This document shows, piece after piece, positions 45,951 through 59,358 of a stretch of 64,000 nucleotides of DNA. Both the position numbers and the translations under genes were made by a program. The notes below the pieces were generated by a model. That model did no database searches. It saw only the letters and a list, made by a program, of their open reading frames with translations, and was not told the origin of the DNA. Within the stretch, counting starts at the first letter, position 1. The number at the start of each line of letters is the position of its first letter. Origin of the DNA: Anniella stebbinsi (lineage: Eukaryota; Chordata; Lepidosauria; Squamata; Anniellidae); the NCBI GenBank assembly GCA_029215795.1, contig JARDYH010000003.1:172062382-172126381 (forward strand), given 5' to 3'.

Positions 45951-47489
45951 CAGGGAAGGAAAGAGAAATGATTTTTTACAACTGTAGGTATTTCTGTAGC
46001 TGGAAATGTACAAAACCTCAAACATTTCCCCAGTCATATAGCCTCAAAATACCTCAACTTGCACTTTTGGTGGGGGCGGAATGTTGGCATCCCTAGTCTC
46101 TCTGTGTTGGTTAGGGTTAGGTAGTACAAATAAGTATTTCTGAAAGATCTCTCTCTCACACACACTCTCTCACACACACAAAGATGCACACTCCTCAAAT
46201 GTTCTACAGTTAAATTTAGTGTTGTGCCGAACTCTGCCCCCTACTTTAGCCAGTTTCTTTACTCCCTGCAAAAGAGGGGCTGGTCCCCCCCCCCCTGTTT
46301 CTTTCACAGGAAGGAAGAGAACTTTGAGGAATTTTCTCACTTAGGAGAGTGGAAGGGTTCCAATTGCATTTAGGTGAAGGAGATGGCCAATGGGTCTTCT
46401 TTCTGGTTTTGTTTCGTTACTTTAAAAAAGCCCTTCCCACAATCACAGCATTGTGAACCTCCTAGCAGAGAGGCTTACCCGCCGATACTTCCTGGAATGC
46501 TCAAGAGATCACCTGATGTTGCACGCTCTCCTGAGCATTCAGGAGCTGCTGGCCAGCTAAAAGCCTTTAGGTAAAGAATCCTGTACTGCTGTGAGTAAAA
46601 TTTGGGCTTTAGAAGACCACACCCCTTCAAAATTTCCCCCTTCCAGCTTCTTTCACTGGGATATTCATTTTGCCCCTAGTCCCCCACTTTCCAAATGACA
46701 GTCTCAAAATTCAGCACAGCATTGGTTAAACTGCTAAATCTTGCAAACATTTCTAACGTTAGCTCTGGATTATGTTTCTGTGTTTTGTTTTTTCTGTTTT
46801 TAATCCAGGCACCCTGATTGTGTGCCTGAGAAAAAGAGCAAAGCCTACAGTTATGTAGGAGCTGTAACCTATGGAGAGACAGTCACCTTTAGCCCCTTTC
46901 ATATGGTAGTCACAAAATTATGCAACCTCCTCTGCCCTGAATTTCTGAAAAGTTTGTAAGGAGTAATAGTATTAGGGTGACCAGGCCCTACTGATGACCA
47001 CTTCTCTGCATAATTGCTCTGCAGCGGACACATGGTGACTTTTAAGCAAATGTTGTTGCTTCCATCAAAAGTCTCACCATGCAAAGTGCTTATGTCAGTG
47101 ATTATTCTCTGCCAAAAACAAAACTGTTCTATGCTCATATTATTAATTCATATAATTTGTAAGAATGTTGACTCTCTGGACATTGCTACCCAAAATGCCT
47201 AACAACAATATCTCATTAAAATTAAGAACAAACTCTCTGCATAATTAATGGTCTTTCAAAAATAGTTATATTGGGTGGGGTGGGGCTGGAAAGATCAGCA
47301 TTGCACTTTATTTTTTAAACATAGTAGAACACACATCTAACAGAATGTACCTCACACTCGTTTGCTTTTAGAATTGCGGAGTCCGGGGCCACAATTAAAA
47401 AAGGCTTTATATTCCTGCTTGCAGACGTGCACTGAGGTTTTCTCCCCCTCTCCCAGAGCTGTTCCTCACACTGGATTGTGACATCCAAA

Positions 47490-48345
47490 GGAGAAAGTGT
47501 AATCATGGATGACTTCAATTACTCTTGCATTGACTGAGTAAATGCATGTTTGGGTCAGAACAAAGAGATAACATTTTAAAATCCTACAAATGATGTGCCT
47601 TAGAACACCTGGTCATGGGTTATGGTGGACAGCTCAATGAAAATGTCAACCCAGTGTGCAGCTGCTGTAAAAAAAAAAAAAGGCAAACTTCATGTTAGGC
47701 ATAATTCAAAAAAGAATTGGGACTAAAACTGCCAATATCATACTGCCTTTATACAGATCTATGGTGTGACCACACTTACTGTATAGAGGTCACCATACCT
47801 AAAAAAAAAGGTATTATAGAGCTGGAAAAAGGGCAGAGAAGAGGCCAGATCACCTTGTGTCAAATCATTACAAATGTGGAATAAAAAGCAGGAAATAACG
47901 CTATGAAAGTAGTATATGGAATATGAATTCTGCCCCAACAGTTATCAGTGCACTTCAATACTGCTATAAAGCAGTAGTGTAGATTTAGCCTAAAATGAGG
48001 GCTAGAGCATCTCCCTTATGAGAGAAGCTCACAACAGCTAGGATTGTTTAGGTTGTTAAAAAAAAAAAGGAGGGTAAATGGAGACATAATAGAGGGATAC
48101 AAAATTGTACATGGTGTGGAGAAAATACTAGAACCTGGGGTCATCCCATGAAGCTGACTGGTCGGAGATTCAGGACAGATAAAAGGAAGTACTTCTTCAC
48201 ACAGTGTATAGTTAAACGATTGGATTTCCTATCACAAGATGTGGTGATGGCCACCAATTTGGATGGTTTTAAAAGGGAGTTAGACAAATTCCTGGAGGAG
48301 AAGCCTTCAGTGGTTTCAAGGATATGCTATGTATGGTAATAAGGC
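47490..48345 (+). pseudogene. CR1-like LINE, internally deleted, with a nested MITE
   Basis: A first block reads VIMDDFNYSCID (47500-47540), matching the endonuclease motif MGDFNxPDIDW, and continues to MCLRTPGHG-like sequence at 47590-47625. The element then jumps to the late part: AATGTCAACCCAGTGTGCAG, GGTATTATAGAGCTGGAAAA, interrupted at 47842-47992 by a family C MITE, then CATCTCCCTTATGAGAGAAG. The C-terminus is clear: GRRFRTDKRKYFFTQCIVKR (48160-48220), QDVVMATNLDGFKRELDKFL and EEK (48230-48305). The loss of the RT core makes it non-functional. Confidence 0.75.
47842..47992. mobile_element. MITE, family C, inserted in the CR1-like LINE
   Basis: It starts GGCCAGATCACCTTGTGTC and ends TAGTGTAGATTTAGCC, with the family interior ATGAAAGTAGTATATGGA, CCCCAACAGTTATCAGTG and ATAAAGCAGTAGTG. 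The LINE sequence resumes at TAAAATGAGGGCTAGAGC. Confidence 0.7.
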
Positions 48346-48794
48346 CTTATAATGACCATATTTACATGAGCTACTATTTGTGATCAGGGCTGAGTACCTT
48401 AACTTGTTTTCTTTCTGTTTTGTACGGGGAATGGCAGTGAAGAAAAAAAATGAGGTATTTATTTGCCATCCCTAGGGATGCTGCAGCGGCACATGTGTGC
48501 CCATATCCCCTACACGTGTTGCAGTTTCCTGTTTGGACAAAACACCTGAACGGGGTTTCAAAAAGAAATTCCTTACATGTAATAAATGGACTCCTACATT
48601 ATGGGCATTAAAATGAGTTGTGGATATTTTTTCTATGTATATGACATGCATTTTGTGTGTGGGGGTATTTAAACTGTATTCTACTGATACTGTACTCAGT
48701 TTCATCAAGGAGAAGAGCGATTTTGAAATAGGTTTATAGTTTTTGACATTATGTGGTATAGTAGGCTATCCAGCCAGAATGCTTTCCTCATATT

Positions 48795-48857
48795 CAGAAA
48801 TAAGTCGCATTATGCTCAATGGAATTTACTCCCAAGATAAATTGAATTGCAGCCTTA
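48795..48857 (+). mobile_element. Short palindromic element, family A, partial
   Basis: TATTCAGAAATAAGTCGCAT, GCTCAATGGAATTTACTCCC and AATTGCAGCC match the middle and right end of family A. Confidence 0.5.
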
Positions 48858-50986
48858 ATTTTCTTTAAAAGCTACCTGTGGTTTTCCTTAATTTGCCTCT
48901 TGGTTAGGGCACTTCTGTTTCTTTTTGTCAAGGAACCCAGAGCATAATAGAACTTTGCACAAGACTTAGTTCATTCTGAATTTCAACACTACATAATTGA
49001 GGGGGGAAGGAATTATTCCAGTCTTTTGTAAAAATGAAATGAAATAAATTAAAGGGCTTAATAACCTGTGGCCTTCCTATTTCATTGAAATCAACAATAT
49101 TTCATAACAAATTTCATGGGTAGAAATCAGTAGCATTTGTACTTGCATTATATCTGACTTCTCCACCTTAAATATCCAACTTTGCATCTAGATTTAGTCA
49201 TATTTAGAACAGACTCCTTGACATCAGTGGCTCTAAATTTAGGCATGACTAACGTCAGTCCCATAAATTTCAATGGGTTTATTTTATGTGTGACTAAATC
49301 TGGATCCAACCCCCAGAAAATAACCACTGATGAAGTATGGCAAAATTCTTCAATTTTTGAGCTTGAAGACCAGAGCGTGTAAGAATGCCCCATAAAAATT
49401 CAATAGAATCCTCAACCACCAAGAACAATGCACAGCAGAGATGACCCTGCCATTAGGCAGGGTGAGATGGCCCCCTCAGGCTGTGGATGCTGGGGGTCAG
49501 GGAACAGTGCTGAGCCCTTTAACCTCTAAGCCACCCTGTTACTTTCAGGTTCCCATACCACTATTCAAGTAAGATTCAACTGTCACTTGGCCAATTTCTA
49601 TATGTGGAAAGGTGTGGAGAGGGCTCCATCTTATCTTTCACCTCAGGAGCAAAATGTCTTAAACTGGCCCTGATGCCCAGATGTCAAAGCACATTGCAAT
49701 GTGCCAGGGTGCTTAAGGCAAACCTATGCATTCAGCACCTCAGTTGTATTCAATTTTGCTCCTCTCTAAGGAGATAGGGTAGAATCCAATGGGGCATTTA
49801 TACCCCCACTGAATCCTTTCTTCCCTCTCAATTCCTTTCCGCAAATGGTGTGTCCCACCAATTTTGTTGTGCAAGTGGATGCTGCACTTATGCAAGGGTA
49901 ATTTAGTACTTCCTAGGGAAACCCCCCAAATGAGTGGAAATGCTCATTTCTGGTAGGAGGCAGTTTGACGGAGCTCTGCCTCCTTCCAGAAATCGGTGTT
50001 TCTGCTCACTTTCATTTGCCCTGGATATGCTACATCGCTATTGTGCAAAGTTGTGGTGACTGCTTGCACAACGGAATTGGCAGGGCAGAAGAGAATCAGT
50101 GGGGTATAAGCACCCCATTGGATTCTGCCTCTAGTACAGAGAGACTGTTCAGAGAGACAGCATTGTGGCAGACAGGACATTGGTGCTGAACTACTATGGC
50201 AGACCCATTCTGCTTCCTGCTCTTCACACCCTGGGAAGACCATGTCCAACGTTCATTAATGATGCTAAAACGGCAACAAAGGCATGTGCAGGAGGCGTGG
50301 CCTGCATCGAAACCAGGACCAGATTAAGATATGTTGAGGCCCTAAGCCATGTCGAGATTCAAAAGCCCCATACCATAAAAAATACAGAGAAAAAAAATGT
50401 GTTACATACATTATAATAGAAAAGGTAATAAAATGGCGTGCTTAATAGTTAAATGTTAGAGTGTGCTTGTAGTTAAACAGTATTAGATAGGCTTCTTTGA
50501 AGATGTGTATAAGAGCACTAATAAAGTAAGTTGATTAGAACTTCTTTTAAACTGGCTCTAGTCTGCGCTTAATTATTGCCTCCAAATACTAAATGCTGTG
50601 TTGCCATACTTCCTCAATATAAGGCAACTCTGCTGAAAGTCACACCAGACTTTCTAATATATTTAAACCAAAGCAATTTCTAATATAATACATATTAGTT
50701 TTCTTAATTTAGGGGTTCCTCATAATAAGAGGCCCTAAGCCATTGCTTACTTGGCTTGATCTAAACCCTTCAGGATCCAGCATTGATCTAACAGGATTGA
50801 AGAGAAGGAAATACAGATATGAATAACATATATTGTTATATGTCAATACACTAAAAGTGGGCTTCAGTGTAAAGGCATGTCATGTCTCTCATGGCATAGC
50901 CATTCAAGCCATCAAAGATTTCTCGTCAGGTTAGGCTCCAAATAACTATGAAATAGGAGGACTCCTTTCAGAACATGCTTTAGTAA

Positions 50987-51292
<306 letters not shown>

Positions 51293-54200
51293 TAAACCAC
51301 TATGGTCTAGTCATAGTCCAGTGGGAAACTAACTGAAAAGCCATTCTGATGTCTTTCATAGTTTTGCTCACATCATTAACGTTCGTAGCACCGGAGCTTT
51401 CATCTTTACAACTTTTAATTTGTCTTCAATATTTTTATTGTAGCCAGCTTTCAGGACAAGTGACTATTTCTCCTCTTATTCAAGCTTGAAAAAAGACACC
51501 TTTTTACTCCTGGAAGTTCACTGCAGTTAATTTTATGGATGAAGAAGAAAGTGAAATCTGTTAATTGGGGAGGGGGAATTAACCTTCTACAGATAGATCT
51601 GGGTTTTAAGTGGCACAACTCTCTATGAGTCCAAAGTCAGAAGTCTAGAAAACAACTTTCTATATGTCCTTTCCGGAATATGTTTACTCTTCAAACATGG
51701 TGGTAGAATCTGGAAAAGTTTTAGATCAATATATTACGGATTTACTACTGATTATGATTTTATTTCATGCAATTTGGACGCATTCCAGTTTTAAGACGTA
51801 GAATGTTGAACTTATTCTATACTGAATTAACAAGTTGATGAATGTCCACTTTTTCAAACAAAGACATGAGCATCCACATAAGTTTTGTTTTAATATTTAT
51901 GTGTACATATGTAATATGTATATATATATAAACTGGAAGAAAAAGTGTCATAAATAATTGAGGAGCTTGTGACCTCCTTACATGCCCATATTTTTAATGC
52001 CGTTGCTATGATTAAAATTGGTAGTAAATCCAAGAACCACATGTGTGTAGATTTTTTTCCTTTTTTTTCAGATGCTCGGGTTAATATTCCTCACTAATTT
52101 TTAACTGTTTTGAGACTTCTGAATTTGCACTTATATAGAAGAACCCATATCCTGAGCATATTAAGTTGGAATTGAAGCCTGTCTGTTTCACTGGTGCAAG
52201 TAAATGTGCAAAGGATCACAACCTAGTATTCTTTCACCATCGGTACATTTTTTTTAATACTAAACCATAAGGTTGGATGAGGTCACAAATTCCTTATCGA
52301 TTATTTGAGCATATATGTTTTTCATTGAATTGTGCTATAAGTGAAAACTCAGCTCCCCTCTAATCATGTATTTTGTCAAGCTAATTTTGGAGCTTTTTTC
52401 ATTACTTCAAATGAATTTCCTAGTTTAGAAAATGACCACTGATTTTAATGCATACATCACAACGGCTTTATCCACATCTCAAATAATGTGTCAGACATGA
52501 ATGGCAATACATTTTGTTTCAGTTGGACTGTGATATTTTGTTTTCAAAAAGTTTTTTATTTATATATAAAGTTTGAATGATTTTATATCAAGTTTTGTAC
52601 TCCGAATGAAAGTGCATTTTAAATGGCTTAGATGCATCTTACTTGACATTTTGAAATATGATGTGAACAGCATGACTTTTCCTCATAAATGTATCCAAAA
52701 GGGTATACATAAATGAAAAAGAAGCTTTTTACAATGGTCCAATCTTACAAATCACCTCTCATATTGTACTAAACAATCCCTTGAGTTGTTCAAGCACATC
52801 TGGTATGGAACAAATTGATTAATCCTTTCCTCTGGTAGTGGCACACAATGATCTAGATGTGTGAATTATTCTGTATAGAGATTAATGGTGGGAGCATGTG
52901 GTTGACTGAATGAATGAGGGCATCTATTTTAAGACTGGGGATTGGATATAATAGCCCTATTCAGGCAATAAGCTGGGACTTGTGAGAGCATGAAGTATAT
53001 AGGGGAACAGGAGACTGGGGATTCCTCCATCCTCTGTACTCCTGAGAAATTCTAAGCATATTGCGTTGAACCTGTGATAATGCAGGTTCCCAAACACAGG
53101 GAGGCTATGAAAAATGCTCAGCTGAACACACACAGAAGCCTCTTTCAGACCTTAATGATGAATGCATCAAGTTTGGGAGTGGGAAGTTCACATGGGGATA
53201 TTGGGGGGGGGGGCTAGAAATGTGATGGCTTGGAAGACCCCCCAATGAGAAAAAGTCTACCCCCCCACACATTTTCCAAAGACCCTTGGGCAATATTTTT
53301 TTTTCCTGGCTGGTTTTCCCCATCCCCTTCTTCCATTTTTTTCTGTGGGTCTTTCAGGTTTTCACATGGGATTGGTGTGTGAACCCCTAATGTGCTGATG
53401 ATCCAGTTCACACAATCAAACAACTCATAATTACCATGGGTTGTTTGTGAGTATGCTGAGTGAGCAAGCATGCTGATTCTCATCCACTTCTGCTTTCCTA
53501 CACAACCTAGGAATCCATGGTTTTATGCTGAGTAAGCTGGCTTGTTTAACCCCTAATCAGTCCAGAGTTTCTAGGTTCAGACATAATGCTAATAACGCAG
53601 GAATTAGTGGTTTAGGAAAGCAGAAACAAAGAGTGTGCTCCTACATGGCCATGATTAACTTGGGTTAAACAACCCATAGTTAGCTATTACATGTGAACTG
53701 GGTCTTTGTGCCCTCATACAGGCTGAATAGGATTTATATACCCACCAGTTCCTTCTAATCATATCACCCCATGACAAATGGTATAATCAATTCTAGCCTT
53801 GCCATTTCATCATTTGAGGCTTGATGATGGCATGGGCACAAAAAATAAGATGATCTATCCATTTGACAGGGCAGAATTCACAATTGGTCTTCCATATGAA
53901 GCACCATGTGGGGCAATTTCTAAGTTCCTCAAAGTACCTGAGACACAGCCGAAGTGAACAACTGCCACATTCCCTTTTTAGATGGTAAAGATGGAAATTA
54001 TATTCTTATGAGCAGAGTCCCAGACATTAACAGCTTGCATTTATCATCTCAGTGATCTTTCTGGTGCTCAAGATTTTTGCCAAACAATGTAAGGTTATTG
54101 CCAGTAACATGTCATGTGAATGCAGTGACCATCATTAGGAGGCAGATTTGTGCATCTATAAACGTTTTCCATGATAATACAACTTGACCGGGATTGATTT

Positions 54201-54404
54201 GACTTGATCAAAAATATTTCTCATGTGATTACTTTAGCACTTTAGAAGGAGTTGTTTGATTAAGCCTCATAAGTATAGTACAAGTGTAGCCAATGGCAGC
54301 AATGGCCCATGATACAGCGCACTGTTATATTTTTGGCCACCAACAGAAAGTAACAGCTGAGGAAGAAGAGAGAAAAAAGGATTCCTTGGCCAGAGGTAGC
54401 CAAG

Positions 54405-54545
54405 TGAAGGGTTTGGGTTTTTTAGCTTAGAAAATAAAGGCAAATAAAGAGGGATGTGATAGAAGTGTATAAAATTTTGTATGCTGCGGAATCTGGAGTC
54501 TTCCGATGAAGCCCAATGGTGGGATATTACAGACAGAGTCTTGTT
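54405..54545 (+). mobile_element. CR1-like LINE fragment, decayed
   Basis: GGGTTTGGGTTTTTTAGCTT, AAAGAGGGATGTGATAGAAG, TGTATAAAATTTTGTATG and CTTCCGATGAAGCCCAATGG follow the same order as the corresponding part of the LINE at 48000-48160. Confidence 0.6.
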
Positions 54546-55487
54546 GTGACTGTGAGTCCAATTCACCCAATATAGGAAAAGCCATTCTGTTCCTTCACAA
54601 AAGCATTTAGCAGCCTATGCCAGTCAATTACGTGATCAGTTCCTGCTGCCACAGACCGCTGTGGATCTCTTTGCAACAGGCAAATCATTGGTTTGTGCCA
54701 GGGCAGGCCACTAGCAATAACTGGAAGTGCAGCATGTTATGCAGTGAGTAAACTAGATCTACCAAAGCTTCCTCATAAACCTTCTGTTCTGAGAACAACA
54801 GAGGTTTTCAAGAGTAGCAACACATTGGACCACACAGTTTGCTGCCATTGATTAGCTTCTTCCTATTAGCCTGTGGAATGTTTTTCTACAAAAAGTATTC
54901 ATTGTATCTGTCTGACATGCTATGAAGCTGCACGGTCAAAATATCGTACTAGTCCTATGAAGGAAAACACCATGTGTTTACCTTTCTGATCTGGTGCTGG
55001 TGTTGTTTTGTGAATTTCGCAACTATATCTGAACTATATCTTGAGAAATTTGTAATTTTGTTCTGTCATTACTTTTACTCAGAGTTTGTTGATTTGCTCC
55101 TACGTGCCAGCACATAAGTATATAAGATAGTTTTTACACCATTGCAAAATTATAAAACCTGAAGTTATTCTGATGTGGAAAGTATATCAATGAGAAATTA
55201 GAAACACGTGTGCTGGTGCAAATATATGCAATCAGAGAATAAGCAAAAGAAGTTCACATTTGCATCAGAAAATACTGCACCAGGGATAGTTGTTTCATTA
55301 TATTTCTAGTTTCAGTGCAGCTGTACTTCAGACCTTTGTTGTATGCACCACATTTTCTTGAAAGAATGAAACACATTTTTAAAAAGTACGCATTTGAGAT
55401 GGGGGAGCAGTCAAACATCAATATGAGCAATTTAGATGTATGCATTTGGATGGCAGCTTTCTTTAGACAGCAAGGAATATCTATTTT

Positions 55488-55491
55488 AAAC

Positions 55492-55534
<43 letters not shown>

Positions 55535-55540
55535 AGAAAA
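55488..55540. repeat. (GAAA)n microsatellite
   Basis: About 11 GAAA units. Confidence 0.95.
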
Positions 55541-58022
55541 AGCAAGCTTACCCTGATCGGAGGGCACCTGCCAACCCATGACATGGTTTCTAGCTTGTTT
55601 GTTTGAAAAGTTTCATCAGAATCTTATTTTACTGGGAGATCAGTACAAAGTTCCCAGATCTGAAGCAGTCAAATACTCTGCAAATAAAAAAAAAATGGAA
55701 TTCTGATATAAGCTATACTAAAAAAAAAAAAAAAAATACTTTCCCCTGATCAGTGCTCAGATTACAGAGGGGCAAAGCTGGGCCCCCTTTCCTTTGGTGC
55801 AGTTCCTAAGTTACTATTTTTACTTAGTTGTAGGAGAGGGGAGATTTAGCTAAAATGGGGAAGGGGTGCTTTTCTATTTCATTACCCCCTATTATTTCTC
55901 CATAATTCAAACACTGTCCCTATTCTAAGAAGGGATGAATAGATGAGGTGCTATACAGGAGGGAAGATGAAAACCCAGGCAGGTTTTAGGGTCTTAGACC
56001 TGCACAGGCAGGTCTTAATATGATGCTAATACCCATAAATGAAAAAGCAGAGCTATGCCCACAGCTGCCAATCATCTGGTTGGATGGGAAGCAGCTACTT
56101 GGAGCTACTCCACTTGCAGATCTCTAAATCAGGGCTCTAGCATGAAATGGCATGAGAGCACTAGTAAGAGAGAAGATTTTGCTATGTTTTAAAACATAGT
56201 CAGGTTGTTTAAGCACAACATGCATGCGAAGTGGCATTTCCCTGCCCCCTAGGGATGAGTTTGAATTTCAGTTCAGTTTTGATAAGAATTTACCAAAAAT
56301 CCACAAAGTTGTCCATGCTTGGGTCAAAAAAGAATTTGAGATTTAAATAGTTTGAATGTGGGAGAAAATGAAACTGACACATTTGACCATCCAGGCCCAT
56401 AAAAGTCTAAGTTAGAATCACTCTGTGTTCAACACTGTTAGCGCTTCATTACGGTTGCCCCGTCTTTTTTCTGACAGGCTTCTCATCTTTAACAGCTATG
56501 TGGCTGGCAGGTGCATCATGGTCCTTTCCAAGCTGGGACTATCCGTACCTATTAAATTTGGCTAGTGCAGATGGGTGAGAATTTCATTTCGTTTTCGTTT
56601 GTGACAAAAATTTACCAATTTAAATGTGGGAGAAAGTAGAAGTGACAGATTTGGCCATCTCTATTGCCACCAGAAGAGCATGATATCAAGGAGGTGCACT
56701 GTCTGTCCAGATCTCCAGGCCCTTTCACATCATACCATAATTTGCCATATGATGGCCAATAGTTCTCCAGTAGAGGGCCACTCTTGTTCATGTACTACAT
56801 TCACATGCCTCTGGACCAGGTGTAGTCAACCATTCAGGCCATGGGCACATTTTGCAATTGGAGAAACTGTCCTGGGCATTGTGACAAAATGGCTGCCATG
56901 GGACAAGTAACCTGCTCAAAGACTGAGTACAAGGCAGAGACAGAGTCTGAGTCCCATTACACTAAGCAACTCTTCTGACCCCACAGTTTTCTGCACAAAC
57001 AGAAACCTATTTTACAGCAATCCCAGCTGCCAGTAAGAAAATGTGTTAATGTGTTAATTAAAATAAAATTAAAAATGTGGGAATGGCTTCCTTTGGACAG
57101 CACCGAGGAAGATGTCTGGGGACACCACGTTGCATACTTCTACCTTGGACTATGTCCATTATTTACTGATACAGTCTATCAGTGAATGAAAGTTACTGAT
57201 AAAGTTGCTTGATTTAATGCTAAATCATGTACTTGATTTAGCATTAAATCATAGTACCTATCATAGGTAGGTTTAACGTTGGTGGCTTCTCACACATCCG
57301 TAAAGTGGTAACTTTTTAAGCTCCACAATTTTAAGGGTTGACTATTCCTTATAAGCAACGGGCAGAATGACCATCAGCTGAGTCAATTTATAGTTTGAAC
57401 TTCAAGGATAAGAAACGAGTAAAATGAATAAGCATGGAATGAATGAAACATCAAATGGGATTTTCTTAGTTGGGCCTTTGGTTACTAAACTTTAGTGAAA
57501 ATAATGGGTTGGCTTCCCTTGTGCTGGATTGTATGGCACTCTGGAGGATCATCTGACTGGAGAGTCAGTGGGAACCAGCAATCCCCAGTGCACAACTGGA
57601 AACAGCTTCAGATCCAAGCCAATATTTTAAATGTTCTTTTCTTTCATTTTTTTTAAACCACCATTTTGTTCTTGCCTTATCATCTATAATGCTAACACGT
57701 AATTATGTCATCTACTTGGAGTCACATTATTAAGCAGACATTTGTTTTCTAAGGCAACCTTGGCAATAAGTGCACAGCCATTTGCATTTTATAATTGCTA
57801 CTGTTAGCAAACAGCCCATTCCTTGGTTGCAACATTATGTTGGCACTTAGAGGTCATTGACTAAGCAATTTCAGAAACCAAGCCCATGTTAAACAATCGC
57901 CCATCTGTTTATTGTTGATGTAACTGATTTGATCTGGCATGGGTGGCTCATACATATAACACACATTTAATTCTACACTTACTAGGCAAGTAAAATAAGT
58001 TGATGCTGTAGTCGTAACACAT

Positions 58023-58412
58023 GGAGCCAGTGCTGTGTAATGGTTAGAGCATTGGCATACCTCCAGATAAGGCTTTTATGATGCAATCACCCTGCTTCAT
58101 TCACAGAATTTTACGGTGGCGGTGGCGGCAGCTTTGTCCATCTTTTTTCTTACCACAGATAATCCGTTAAAGAAGAAAATATTGCACAGTGTTATGTTGA
58201 GGATGCTAGGAGCCCCCGTCTGAAAAAAACGTTAGACTAGGATTAGCGAGACTGGAGCTCAGATTTCCATTCAGCTATAAAGTTAATGGGTTGCCTTGGG
58301 CTAGTCACTCTCTATAATAGCCAGCCAAGTTACTTCATACGATTGTTGCTAGGAGAGAATGAATGGGGAAGAAAACTGCACTGAGCACCTCGAAGGAAGG
58401 GCAGTAAAAAAT
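58023..58412 (+). mobile_element. tRNA-type SINE interrupted by about 170 bp
   Basis: It starts GGAGCCAGTGCTGTGTAATG and GTTAGAGCATTGG (A-box-like head). After about 170 bp of foreign sequence it resumes at GTTAGACTAGGATTAGCGAG and continues with TTGGGCTAGTCACTCTCTAT, GTTGCTAGGAGAGAATGA and a TATAATACA end. The foreign part contains (GGTGGC)n near 58115-58132. The same SINE family lies inverted at 41283. Confidence 0.65.
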
Positions 58413-58939
58413 ATAATACATTAATAATGTAAAGTACAATAACAGGCTACTTTTACTTCATATATTGAAGTCATGGTTTATTGGCCTAAAATAAGACCAT
58501 AAAACTTACTAACCCAGATATTTTTTTTACTAAGCTGCTAGCTCACTCAGACTTTCATGTCTGCTTTAGACCGCCTGAAAGAAATATAAAATCTCTCTCC
58601 CAATTTACCAAAGCATCCCAGCTTACTTGCCTGGGAATGAATGCTTTTCTTGCTACAGGTCATTAAGTGAGTGGACTCTACTGCCCAAGTTATTCCTTTC
58701 AGCCATGTGGCCCAGCATTCTCTCTGCCATTTTTTCCCACTAGGAAGACCAGGCTACATCAATCTCTATGCTCCATCCAGGCCCAAAGATCTGTTTAGCC
58801 CTATCCAGTGTGCTGTATGTTGGTCTCCCACACATTACACTGTTCTAAATGATTTAAAGAGACATGATTTAATGAGCAGCATTTGTATTTGCATTTGCAT
58901 TCAGCACAACAATAGGACAGATCCAATGAAGCAACTTGT

Positions 58940-59168
58940 GGGATTATTATTATTATTATTATTATTATTTATTGCATTTAGATACCGCCCCATAGCCAAA
59001 GCTCTCTGAGCGTTTTATGAAAATTAAAAACATTGAATATTTAAAAAAATATTCAAAATTTAACAAGCATAAAACAGATTATAAATACAATATCCATTTA
59101 AAACAACTATTCTGGGTCAAACAAAAACAACAAAATCCTCAACATACGCTGTTAAATGCCTGGGAGAA
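58940..59168 (-). mobile_element. Older L2-type LINE 3' end, left half of a nested host
   Basis: (ATT)n at 58943-58969, then GATACCGCCCCATAGCCAAA, GCTCTCTGAGCGTTTTATGA and AAATGCCTGGGAGAAGAG. The order is the same as at 33053-33260, and the continuation (GACCTGGCGCCGAAAAGATA) is found at 62757, on the other side of the inserted L2. Confidence 0.78.
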
Positions 59169-59170
59169 GA

Positions 59171-59216
<46 letters not shown>

Positions 59217-59358
59217 GATTTATTTCTTACCCGCCTCTCCGTCTAGATCGAGGCGGGGAACAACAACATGATAAAATACATAAAACTAATTAAAACATGA
59301 CAAATATTATTAAAACTGCATTAAAACATCCTAAAACATCCTAAAAACATTCTAAAAA

